DNA of 5,252 nt from Candidatus Nitrosopumilus sp. (GCA_022758935.1 JAEMQG010000148.1:1-5252), one strand, 5' to 3'. Shown: positions 1 to 5,252, counted from the stretch's first letter. Translations and numbers: made by a program. The notes: generated from the sequence alone by a model not told the origin.

Positions 1-137
1 AATCTTCTTTTATATGCTAAAAGTTTCCCCCCAGTCCCAACTATTCCGACAAACCTAATGTACGGACTAATCCCTGTTATCATGTCACAAATTATTATGT
101 ATTCTTTTTTGACCAATTGTCTTAGTTGTAAGAACAT
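1..137 (-). CDS. N-terminal fragment of an unidentified small archaeal protein, cut by the left edge
   Basis: Reading leftward from an ATG at 137-135 there are 45 open codons and the frame is still open at base 1, so the C-terminus is missing. An in-frame TAA at 146-144 bounds the frame upstream. Other in-frame starts are a TTG at 116 and an ATG at 83. Residues 1-16 look helical (MFLQLRQLVKKEYIII), followed by two likely beta strands, IRFVGIV (27-33) and GKLLAYKRR (37-45), joined by a GTGG turn. This strand-turn-strand pattern resembles small archaeal roadblock/profilin-like sensor proteins, but that is only an impression and I do not assign a family. An AT box on the minus strand at 166-157 sits about 25 bases before the 137 start, which favours that start and a nearly leaderless transcript. 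It is divergent from the gene at 205. Confidence 0.5.
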   Translation of the reverse strand, partial: MFLQLRQLVKKEYIIICDMITGISPYIRFVGIVGTGGKLLAYKRR

Positions 138-156
138 GATATTTTAAGGATTGTTG

Positions 157-166
157 AAATATTTTT
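157..166 (-). promoter_or_regulatory. Probable TATA box for the leftward gene starting at 137
   Basis: On the minus strand the sequence is AAAAATATTT, centred about 25 bases upstream of the ATG at 137. That is the distance expected between an archaeal TATA box and the start of a leaderless mRNA. Assignment rests on position and composition only, in an AT-rich region. Confidence 0.4.
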
Positions 167-204
167 CTACGAAACACTTGATACTTATTAGATTTTATTA
201 AATA

Positions 205-858
205 ATGCCTAGGGCTGTATTATTTGTGGATTTTATTGATTTATTCCCTTTTTCTCCTGAATCTGGATATCTAGGCCTAGGCCTGATTAACTTTTTTGGT
301 TCTCTAATACCGTTTGTTCCTTTACCTGGGTTTCTTTTTCTTGCTACAATGTCTGTTGGCAATCAATATGACTTGCACATTTTGGCATTACTTTCTGCTG
401 TAACTGCAACTATCGCTAAACAAATCATCTTCTATGTGAGTTACAGCGGACGACGAATTATAAATGAAAAAACCCGAAAAAAAATTAGACCATTTGAGCG
501 TTTGGTAAAACGATACGGTGCAGCCGCTGCATTTATTGCTGCAGCAACTCCAATACCTGATGATTTAGTGTATGTTCCTCTAGGATTGGCGAAGTATAAT
601 CCTAAAAGATTTTTTATTGCTACTTTGACTGGCAAAATTGTTCTAAGCTATGCAATTGTACTCATCTCTCATTATCTTGGCATGTCTTTGGTACAACCAT
701 TTCTTGAAAAAATAGATGACCCAACTTCAATCTATATTGGAATTATACTCTTTGGTGTGATGATGACTAGTGCAATTATTTTACTTTTAAGATTGGATTG
801 GCAAAAAATTTTAGGAAAATTTGCACCATGGACATTAGATGAAAACAACGATAATTGA
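205..858 (+). CDS. VTT/DedA-type (SNARE-associated/YqaA-like) integral membrane protein
   Basis: This 217-residue protein has about four or five hydrophobic segments (roughly 23-49, 56-80, 104-128, 134-160 and 174-197). The central stretch is typical of VTT-domain proteins: a charged loop (RRIINEKTRKKIRPFERLVKR, within 83-103), a small-residue helix, the motif ATPIPDDLVYVPLG (114-127), then KYNPKRFF (130-137) before the next helix. DedA/VTT proteins are polytopic membrane proteins; several have been linked to lipid flipping and envelope homeostasis, but no substrate can be read from this sequence. The start is uncertain. The ATG at 205 directly follows an in-frame TAA at 199-201, whereas a GTG at 226 (codon 8) has an AT-rich box (194-203) about 27 bases upstream, as a leaderless mRNA would need. 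The C-terminus is short and acidic. The gene converges on the glycosylase gene with only 16 bases between stops. Family call fairly sure; exact role unknown. Confidence 0.8.
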   Translation: MPRAVLFVDFIDLFPFSPESGYLGLGLINFFGSLIPFVPLPGFLFLATMSVGNQYDLHILALLSAVTATIAKQIIFYVSYSGRRIINEKTRKKIRPFERLVKRYGAAAAFIAAATPIPDDLVYVPLGLAKYNPKRFFIATLTGKIVLSYAIVLISHYLGMSLVQPFLEKIDDPTSIYIGIILFGVMMTSAIILLLRLDWQKILGKFAPWTLDENNDN

Positions 859-874
859 TTTCAACTCTATTTCA

Positions 875-1435
875 TTATATTGATATTTTAAAATTCCACA
901 TTTTTTCTTTCGCTACTTTAATTCCAACTCTTGGACTTACGATTATCTTTTCATGAATTTTTATTCCTTCTACAATAAATAATTCTGAATCTTCAGTCAA
1001 GTCTACTCCATAATGCTCTTTTGTAATGCCTAAAGCCTGTGTCAATTTAGCAGGACCATTGACAAGATTTTTCATACTGTCCACACCTCTGTTTTTTTGC
1101 ATTGTATTAATTCCATTTTCAGGTGAAATTGCGCGAATTAAAACTGCACCTGCATCAAATTTTGAATTCCTTGCAACCACGTTAAAGCAATAATGCATTC
1201 CATATGTAAAATAGACATATGCCTTTCCTACTTCTCCAAACATTACTCTGTTTCTTTCAGTAATTTTTCTAAATGCATGACTTGCTGGGTCATCTTTATG
1301 CCTATATGCCTCCGTTTCTATAATTATTCCTGAAATTTCTTGTTTGTCAATTTTTCTTACTATTCTTTTTCCAATCAAACTCTTTGCAACTGTGACAGTA
1401 TCACGAGAATAAAATGCTCTAGGTAGGATAATCAA
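875..1435 (-). CDS. 3-methyladenine-type DNA glycosylase (AAG/MPG family)
   Basis: The 186-residue protein matches the AAG/MPG fold that flips out and excises alkylated or deaminated purines (3-methyladenine, hypoxanthine) to begin base-excision repair. By alignment from memory to human AAG, the catalytic Glu125 is E42 in IIETEAY, Tyr127 is Y44, His136 is H53 in DPASHAF, the intercalating Tyr159 is Y75 in YVYFTYGMHYCFNV, Asn169 is N85 and Arg182 is R101 in LIRA. NGPAKLTQALGI (126-137) and SPRVGI (167-172) are further family signatures. All expected active-site residues are present; near the C-terminus the usual PWRF-like motif reads MWNF. Length is normal for prokaryotic members. The start is TTG at 1435: an in-frame TAG lies two codons upstream (1441-1439) and no ATG is near. 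The first 17 bases overlap the end of the uracil-DNA glycosylase gene, so the two are probably translated from one mRNA. Confidence 0.93.
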   Translation of the reverse strand: MIILPRAFYSRDTVTVAKSLIGKRIVRKIDKQEISGIIIETEAYRHKDDPASHAFRKITERNRVMFGEVGKAYVYFTYGMHYCFNVVARNSKFDAGAVLIRAISPENGINTMQKNRGVDSMKNLVNGPAKLTQALGITKEHYGVDLTEDSELFIVEGIKIHEKIIVSPRVGIKVAKEKMWNFKISI

Positions 1436-2012
1436 TATCTATTGAAATTTGCTTGTTATTTTTTAACTCTCTGATTAACCCAAATAATTTGTTAATGTCT
1501 TCTTTTAGAACGCTAATTAATTCTTGATTGTAAATTGTAGCTGCCGGATGGACTGTCAAAAAATAAAATTGGTTATTTTTTTTTACAATCTTGCCTCGGT
1601 ATTTTGTAATTTCTGATCCTCCCAAAATTGAATTAAACGCAGTATTTCCTAGAATACAAATTATTTTCGGTTTTATTATGGATATTTCCTTCTCAAGATA
1701 ATCGCGGCAAGTACCTCTTTCAGAAATTGTTGGAACCCTGTTGTTTGGTGGTCTACATTTTACAACATTTGTAATGTATACTGACTCTCTTGATATTCCG
1801 GCGTCTTGTAATGCAAGAACAAGTCTCTGTCCTGCAATTCCTACAAAGGGTTCGCCTAACTGGTCTTCATTTCTGCCAGGAGCTTCTCCGACAAAAATTA
1901 CATCTGATTGAAAATTTCCTTTCCCTGGCACTGAGTTGGTTCTTGTCTTACAAAGTTCACACTTGGTACATTCAATTACACTTCTTCTAATTATCTCTAA
2001 TTTGGAATCCAT
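1419..2012 (-). CDS. Uracil-DNA glycosylase, family 4 (UDGa, iron-sulfur type)
   Basis: This 197-residue enzyme should remove uracil, mainly from cytosine deamination, from DNA as the first step of base-excision repair. The family 4 hallmarks are visible: four cysteines spaced for a 4Fe-4S cluster (C15 and C18, then C86 and C102), motif A GEAPGRNEDQLGEPFVG (42-58), TNVVKCRPPNNR (81-92), and the second active-site motif HPAATIYN (155-162). Archaea use family 4 or 5 enzymes rather than the bacterial Ung type; GEAPG with E43 and this cysteine spacing fit family 4. The start is ATG at 2012, just before the CTKC cluster, at the distance usual for the family. No strong TATA box is seen upstream; a weak one (AAACTATTAG, 2055-2046) lies nearly 40 bases away. 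It is the first gene of a two-gene minus-strand unit, with the alkylpurine glycosylase overlapping its last 17 bases. The C-terminal tail after about residue 183 is polar and probably not conserved. Confidence 0.95.
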   Translation of the reverse strand: MDSKLEIIRRSVIECTKCELCKTRTNSVPGKGNFQSDVIFVGEAPGRNEDQLGEPFVGIAGQRLVLALQDAGISRESVYITNVVKCRPPNNRVPTISERGTCRDYLEKEISIIKPKIICILGNTAFNSILGGSEITKYRGKIVKKNNQFYFLTVHPAATIYNQELISVLKEDINKLFGLIRELKNNKQISIDIDYPT

Positions 2013-2052
2013 GTTCTAGTTACACTTTTACTAATCCTTTGTCTCTAATAGT

Positions 2053-2130
2053 TTACCCTTCAACATGTTTACTTTTTTTAATCATTTCACCATCACTATG
2101 ATCTTTCTTTTCATTATTTGTGCAAGTCAT
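2053..2130 (-). CDS. Possible 25-residue small ORF, hypothetical
   Basis: An ATG at 2130 opens 25 codons ending in TAA at 2055-2053. The predicted peptide begins MTCTNNEKKDHSDGE and is strongly charged and hydrophilic, rich in Lys, Glu, Asp, Asn and His, with one Cys. An AT box on the minus strand (CAAAATACA, near 2159-2151) lies about 25 bases upstream, as expected for a leaderless archaeal mRNA. It stands 40 bases before the uracil-DNA glycosylase start on the same strand. At this length an open frame can easily arise by chance, and I recognise no family, so this is a candidate only. Confidence 0.25.
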   Translation of the reverse strand: MTCTNNEKKDHSDGEMIKKSKHVEG

Positions 2131-2137
2131 TTTTATC

Positions 2138-2174
2138 GGTAAAATGAATCTGTATTTTGCTACATCATTTTACC
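2138..2174. repeat. Perfect 10-bp inverted repeat with 17-base loop
   Basis: GGTAAAATGA (2138-2147) and TCATTTTACC (2165-2174) are exact reverse complements separated by 17 bases. The right arm includes the stop codon (TGA, 2167-2165) of the decayed minus-strand gene, so in that transcript the hairpin would lie at the 3' end. It could be a terminator-like stem or a protein-binding palindrome. The stem is AT-rich, and there is no strong T-run just after it on the minus strand. Confidence 0.5.
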
Positions 2175-2626
2175 TGTAGACTTTCATCTAAAAATTTGAT
2201 TAGATTAACAATTTTAGATCCACTTTTAAAATTCCATTTTACTAATATTGAATTATGTATATGAATCTCTACTCTGATATCACCATATTGTAAATCTGTA
2301 ATTTTTAAATGTGGAACTAACCATCCACAAATTCCTTTAAATTGAAATCTCTAAAAGTCAAGGTGGACTGAGATTCGTAAATCTCCAATTTGTTTTAGTG
2401 GTTTGAAATCGCAGGCAATGTGAAGTAATATTCGTCCTCAAAATTATAATCTGCGTCACCTTTTTTCCGTAAAAATTCAAAATATGTGTTACAATTAGCA
2501 TAAAATTCTGTGTTGTGATTATTTTTATGGCTGTCTTGATTCATATTTGCACGTCATAAAAAACCCATTTTTTCAAGTGAGTGAGGGAATTTAGTTAAGC
2601 GAGTTTGTTTTCTTTTAGCTACTCAT
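2165..2626 (-). pseudogene. Decayed gene for an unidentified protein of about 126-154 residues
   Basis: The minus strand reads like protein in pieces. From ATG 2544, 49 codons end at TAA (2397-2395) after GDADYNFEDEYYFTLPAISNH. The same frame continues as NKLEIYESQSTLTFRDFNLK then EFV, to about 2326. One missing base near 2326-2323 moves the reading to WLVPHLKITDLQYGDI and on through EIHIHNSILVKWNFKSG to a TGA at 2167-2165. So one nonsense codon plus one single-base deletion would restore about 126 residues. Upstream, the same frame holds 22 protein-like codons (2622-2557) including TRLTKFPHSLEKMGF, closed by a TGA. A second frame across a T6 run gives MTCKYESRQP, so the original gene may have begun near the ATG at 2626-2624. 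An alternative path through 2400-2330 uses the other frame (ACDFKPLKQIGDLRISVHLD) and meets a TAG, so the exact lesions are uncertain. No family recognised. Calling it a pseudogene is inference from broken, coding-like frames. Confidence 0.6.
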
Positions 2627-2808
2627 CTCTAGTCGTGGGTTTTATCTGAATTTACACTCTATGTATGTAGGACATCAGGAAAATATCATACTAGACAAAA
2701 CATTAAACCACTTATTATGCAGCACATGTATATTTTTCTTCACACATTTTCAGCACAAATATTATACCACATAGTATAAAAACAATAAGTGATTTTTCTT
2801 AATTCACC
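2627..2808. promoter_or_regulatory. Non-coding upstream region between decayed gene and HPt gene
   Basis: This 182-base stretch separates the leftward decayed gene from the rightward HPt gene and should hold the HPt promoter. It contains two copies of CAGCACA (2720-2726 and 2751-2757), 31 bases apart and each followed by an AT-rich run, just before the TATA box at 2775. It also has an 8-bp inverted repeat, CACTTATT (2709-2716) with AATAAGTG (2784-2791), that brackets these repeats and the TATA box. These may be regulator-binding sites, but short matches like this arise often by chance in AT-rich DNA. Confidence 0.4.
2775..2782 (+). promoter_or_regulatory. TATA box for the HPt gene
   Basis: TATAAAAA is centred about 30 bases upstream of the ATG at 2809, so transcription would start only a few bases before the start codon. 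This is the clearest archaeal promoter element in the window. No Shine-Dalgarno sequence precedes the ATG, which fits an almost leaderless mRNA. Confidence 0.65.
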
Positions 2809-3168
2809 ATGTCTGAGGAATTTATCAAAGCTGCAACTCGAGAAATAAATGAAGAGATTTCTGGAATCCAAAACATCTTGAGATATTGTAAAAACAATTC
2901 AGATTTATCTACCAATGCCGACAAAATTCATAAACACACTCATAAAATTAAAGGACTAGCGTCTATGATTAATAAAAACGATCTTGGCCTCGTGTCTTCT
3001 TTGCTTGATTCAATACTGCCGAAAATCATGAAAGATAATCAATTGGATGATCTTCTCAGATTATTTACAATGGCAATTAATGAAATGAACCATTCAATGA
3101 TTTCTTCTAATTATGATTTGAATGACATAAAAAAACATGTTTCCAAAATTACTTCTAATCTTTCTTGA
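2809..3168 (+). CDS. Stand-alone HPt (histidine phosphotransfer) domain protein
   Basis: This 119-residue protein appears all helical. The HPt signature is at residues 45-49, HKIKG in the stretch HTHKIKGLASMI (43-54); H45 would be the phosphorylated histidine, with K48 and G49 at the conserved positions of the HxxKG motif. The length is about that of a single four-helix HPt bundle, and I see no kinase, receiver or membrane segment. It should act in the cytoplasm, passing a phosphoryl group to or from an aspartate on a receiver protein. The obvious partner is the receiver encoded 37 bases downstream on the same strand. No histidine kinase lies in this window, so the phosphate source is unknown. 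H41 and H43 also lie next to the motif. Start ATG 2809 is supported by the TATA box at 2775. Unlike CheA there is no attached catalytic core, so it may be a relay or a phosphate sink. Confidence 0.82.
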   Translation: MSEEFIKAATREINEEISGIQNILRYCKNNSDLSTNADKIHKHTHKIKGLASMINKNDLGLVSSLLDSILPKIMKDNQLDDLLRLFTMAINEMNHSMISSNYDLNDIKKHVSKITSNLS

Positions 3169-3174
3169 CGAATA

Positions 3175-3182
3175 TTTTTATT
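3175..3182 (+). promoter_or_regulatory. Possible TATA-like box for the receiver gene
   Basis: TTTTTATT lies between the HPt stop and the receiver start, centred about 27 bases before the ATG at 3206. It could give the receiver its own near-leaderless transcript besides read-through from the HPt promoter. The same T-rich run could instead act as a weak archaeal terminator for the HPt transcript. Confidence 0.3.
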
Positions 3183-3205
3183 GTAATAAAACGTAATGAT
3201 GTTGG

Positions 3206-3568
3206 ATGGCAAATATTTTGATTGCGGATGATTCTAATTCGATACGTATGATACTAAAAGAAATTCTAATGATTGATAATCACTCTGTAATAGGGGAAGC
3301 AAAGGACGGTGAGGAAACAATCGACTCGTACTCTGCACTTCATCCTGATCTACTGCTTCTTGATTTGACAATGCCAAAAAAAGATGGCCTTACAGTCGTT
3401 AAGGAAATTACTTCAAAACATCCAGATGCTAAGATTATACTGATCACAGGAAGCGATGATCAAAAATTCATCCAACTATGTTTGGATTCTGGGGCTCTTT
3501 CCTTTATTTTGAAACCCTTTGATTTTAAAAATGTCTTAAAAGTAGTTTCTGAAATTTTGGCAAAGTAA
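3206..3568 (+). CDS. Stand-alone CheY-like response regulator receiver
   Basis: The 120 residues form a single receiver (REC) domain with no output domain. The expected phosphorylation site is complete: acidic pair D8/D9 in LIADDSNSIR, phospho-acceptor D53 in LLLLDLTMPKKDG (49-61), T81 in IILITGSDD (77-85), and K103 followed by P104 in FILKPF. F100 occupies the position of the aromatic switch residue (Tyr106 in CheY). The protein should therefore be phosphorylated at D53 and signal by changing its binding to a partner rather than by binding DNA. It follows the HPt gene by 37 bases and precedes the PIN-ATPase gene by 25 bases, all on one strand, suggesting a common transcription unit, although a TATA-like run before it allows separate expression. 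The ATG at 3206 is the natural start; nearby upstream ATGs are out of frame. Its output target is not evident here; a link to chemotaxis is not supported by any neighbour. Confidence 0.92.
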   Translation: MANILIADDSNSIRMILKEILMIDNHSVIGEAKDGEETIDSYSALHPDLLLLDLTMPKKDGLTVVKEITSKHPDAKIILITGSDDQKFIQLCLDSGALSFILKPFDFKNVLKVVSEILAK

Positions 3569-3593
3569 TTTAGGCTCTAGATTCAATTGAAAA

Positions 3594-5252
3594 TTGATAG
3601 AAAATTTGCCAAAAATTGTTGTTGATACTAGTGTCATAATTAATGGACAATTGATTGCTCAGGTTGAATTGGGCCATATCCAAAACTTGGAAATTATAAT
3701 TCCACAAGCAGTTTTAGATGAATTACAATCTCAGGCATCTCAGAAAAAGGAACAGGGATTTATTGGACTAGAGGGAATAAAAAAACTTAAAGACATATCA
3801 AATAATTTTGGTTTGATTATAACCATCAAAGGCGCACATCCTACTGCCGATGATATTCGTATGGCTGATACTGGCAGAATTGACGCAATAATCAAGGATA
3901 TGGCAAAACAAAATCAGGCGATTCTTTACACCTCTGATCAGGTTCAACATTTAGTCGCTCAAGCAGAAGGATTAGAATCTGTGTTTGTAAAACCCCTTTC
4001 TAAAAATTTTGTTTTGGAATTTTTGAAATTTTTTGATTCTGAAACAATGAGTGTACATCTCAAAGAAAACATGCCTCCTATGGCAAAAAAAGGAAAACCC
4101 GGTTCTTTTAATTTGACAAAACTGAGTGATGAAATTCTGACCAAAGAGTATTTGCAATTCATATCATCTCAAATCTTAGAGACCACGACAATTTTTGATT
4201 CAAGTACTGTAGAAATTTCAAAGACTGGCGCATCCGTAATTCAGTACAGTGATTATCGAATTGCAATTACACACCCCCCATTTTCTGAAGCATTTGAAAT
4301 CACCATAGTGCATCCTATTGTAAAATTAACCCTTGATGATTATGACATCTCTGAAGAATTAATGAAGAGATTTTCTGACAGGGCTGAGGGAATTATAATT
4401 TCTGGTCCTCCTGGATCTGGAAAAAGTACTCTTGCCTCAAGTCTGGCTAATTTTTACCACCACACCGGTAAGATTGTAAAAACATTTGAATCTCCTCGCG
4501 ATTTACAAGTAGACCCTGGAGTCACACAATACACAAAACTGGATGGCAGTTTTGATAATAGTGCTGATATTTTATTACTGGTTCGTCCTGACTACACAAT
4601 TTTTGATGAAGTTAGACGACGAGAGGATTTTCGCACATTTGCTGATCTACGATTGACTGGCGTGGGTATGGTAGGTGTGGTCCACGCAAATTCTCCTTTG
4701 GATGCAATTCAACGTTTTATCGGAAAAATTGAACTCGGAATAATCCCAAATGTTATAGATACTGTAGTCTTTGTCAAAGATGGACACATTGGTAAAATCT
4801 ATGATTTGGAACTTGTTGTTAAAGTTCCCACTGGCATGACTGAATCTGATTTGGCAAGGCCTGTAATTGAGATTAGGAATTTCGTAGATAATGTACTTGA
4901 ACATGAGATCTATACTTTTGGTGAGGAGAATGTCATAGTTCCAGTTTCAAAAAGAGTGAAAAAAGTTGGAATTGAGAAACTGGCAGAAGACAAAATACGG
5001 GACATTTTTAAGAAATTCGATCCCAGAGTAGAAGTTGAGATATTGTCTGATAACCGGGCAAAGGTTCTAGTTGACAAGCAATCTATGGCATCCATTATTG
5101 GAAAGGGCGGCTCTAACATCAATGAGATTGAAAAATTACTCAAAATTCACATCGATGTTGTTGAAAAAAATTCTCATTCAGATGTTGAATCATTATCTGA
5201 ATTGGCATTTACCTTTTCAGAATCCAAAACTGCATTATTGCTAACTGTTGAC
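3594..5252 (+). CDS. PIN domain-ATPase-KH protein (archaeal PINA-like), C-terminus beyond the window
   Basis: A frame from TTG 3594 stays open for 553 codons to the window end, so the C-terminus is missing. An in-frame TGA at 3588-3590 limits the start; a second TTG at 3606 is possible and no ATG is near. Domain order: a PIN nuclease-like domain (about 7-135) with acidic residues D11 (VVDTSVI), E43 (VLDEL), D97 (GRIDA) and D115 (YTSDQ); a linker; a PilT/VirB11-type ATPase (about 200-410) with Walker A GPPGSGKST (271-279), Walker B-like TIFDE (335-339) and VVHANSP (362-368); then a KH domain with IIGKGG (501-506). This matches the archaeal family often annotated as PilT or PIN-ATPase. Sulfolobus PINA is reported to form a hexamer that promotes Holliday junction migration with Hjc, so a role in recombination and repair is likely here. 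It is not a pilus motor: there is no pilus gene nearby, and the PIN and KH domains argue against it. Confidence 0.93.
   Translation, partial: MIENLPKIVVDTSVIINGQLIAQVELGHIQNLEIIIPQAVLDELQSQASQKKEQGFIGLEGIKKLKDISNNFGLIITIKGAHPTADDIRMADTGRIDAIIKDMAKQNQAILYTSDQVQHLVAQAEGLESVFVKPLSKNFVLEFLKFFDSETMSVHLKENMPPMAKKGKPGSFNLTKLSDEILTKEYLQFISSQILETTTIFDSSTVEISKTGASVIQYSDYRIAITHPPFSEAFEITIVHPIVKLTLDDYDISEELMKRFSDRAEGIIISGPPGSGKSTLASSLANFYHHTGKIVKTFESPRDLQVDPGVTQYTKLDGSFDNSADILLLVRPDYTIFDEVRRREDFRTFADLRLTGVGMVGVVHANSPLDAIQRFIGKIELGIIPNVIDTVVFVKDGHIGKIYDLELVVKVPTGMTESDLARPVIEIRNFVDNVLEHEIYTFGEENVIVPVSKRVKKVGIEKLAEDKIRDIFKKFDPRVEVEILSDNRAKVLVDKQSMASIIGKGGSNINEIEKLLKIHIDVVEKNSHSDVESLSELAFTFSESKTALLLTVD

Noticed and set aside
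271..283. Overlapping palindromes CTAGGCCTAG and GGCCTAGGCC
   Set aside because: They come from repeated Leu-Gly codons (CTA GGC CTA GGC CTG) in the membrane protein gene, so coding repetition explains them.
441..635. Minus-strand 64-codon frame
   Set aside because: It lies antisense within the VTT membrane protein gene; its hydrophobic look mirrors the coding strand.
1790..1990. Plus-strand 66-codon frame
   Set aside because: It lies antisense within the uracil-DNA glycosylase gene, whose iron-sulfur cysteines and motifs are clear.
2560..2643. tRNA gene
   Set aside because: The outer stem and length are suggestive, but there is no T-loop consensus, no D-loop GG pattern and no sensible anticodon arm.
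2661..2774. A 37-codon plus-strand ORF starting MYVGHQENIILDKTLN
   Set aside because: It lies in the HPt promoter region, has no well-placed TATA box, an odd composition (FFFTH, many His and Tyr), and stops at the HPt TATA box. Open frames of this size arise by chance.
3959..4162. Minus-strand open frames of 60-67 codons
   Set aside because: They lie antisense inside the PIN-ATPase-KH gene, whose domains are unmistakable in the plus frame.
4647..5143. Minus-strand open frames of 77 and 85 codons
   Set aside because: They are antisense shadows of the ATPase and KH part of the plus-strand gene and have no recognisable features.
3594..5252. Type IV pilus retraction ATPase (PilT)
   Set aside because: The ATPase core is related, but the N-terminal PIN and C-terminal KH domains and the lack of pilus genes point to the archaeal PINA family.

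Overview
The window looks like a piece of an ammonia-oxidising archaeal (Thaumarchaeota/Nitrososphaeria, Nitrosopumilus-like) chromosome. Grounds: the DNA is AT-rich by eye, TATA-like boxes sit about 25-30 bases before start codons with almost no leader and no Shine-Dalgarno sequence, TTG starts occur, and the gene content is archaeal (family 4 uracil-DNA glycosylase, PIN-ATPase-KH protein). The phylum is an inference; I could not run a database search.

Layout. Bases 137 to 1 (minus) hold the start of a protein that leaves the left edge. Divergent from it, 205-858 (+) encodes a VTT/DedA-type membrane protein. Convergent with that is a two-gene minus-strand repair unit: family 4 uracil-DNA glycosylase (2012-1419), then a 3-methyladenine-type glycosylase (1435-875), overlapping by 17 bases, the second from a TTG start. 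Bases 2013-2808 carry no intact gene of normal size. They hold a possible 25-codon ORF, a perfect 10-bp inverted repeat, a decayed minus-strand gene (about 2626-2165, broken by stops and frameshifts), and an upstream region with a clear TATA box and short repeats.

From 2809 rightward all genes are on the plus strand: an HPt phosphotransfer protein, a stand-alone CheY-like receiver, then from a TTG at 3594 a long ORF that runs off the right edge. This last gene is easily missed because it has no stop inside the window and no ATG near its N-terminus. It encodes a PIN nuclease domain, a PilT/VirB11-like ATPase and a KH domain, the architecture of archaeal PINA proteins.

How the genes fit together: the two glycosylases begin base-excision repair of deaminated and alkylated bases and are probably co-transcribed. 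The PINA-like ATPase is linked in other archaea to Holliday junction processing. The HPt and receiver probably form two steps of a phosphorelay whose kinase lies elsewhere. I see no mobile element, CRISPR array, tRNA or rRNA. I did not find a clearly new multi-gene system; the least explained parts are the decayed gene and its surroundings (2013-2808) and the orphan HPt-receiver pair.
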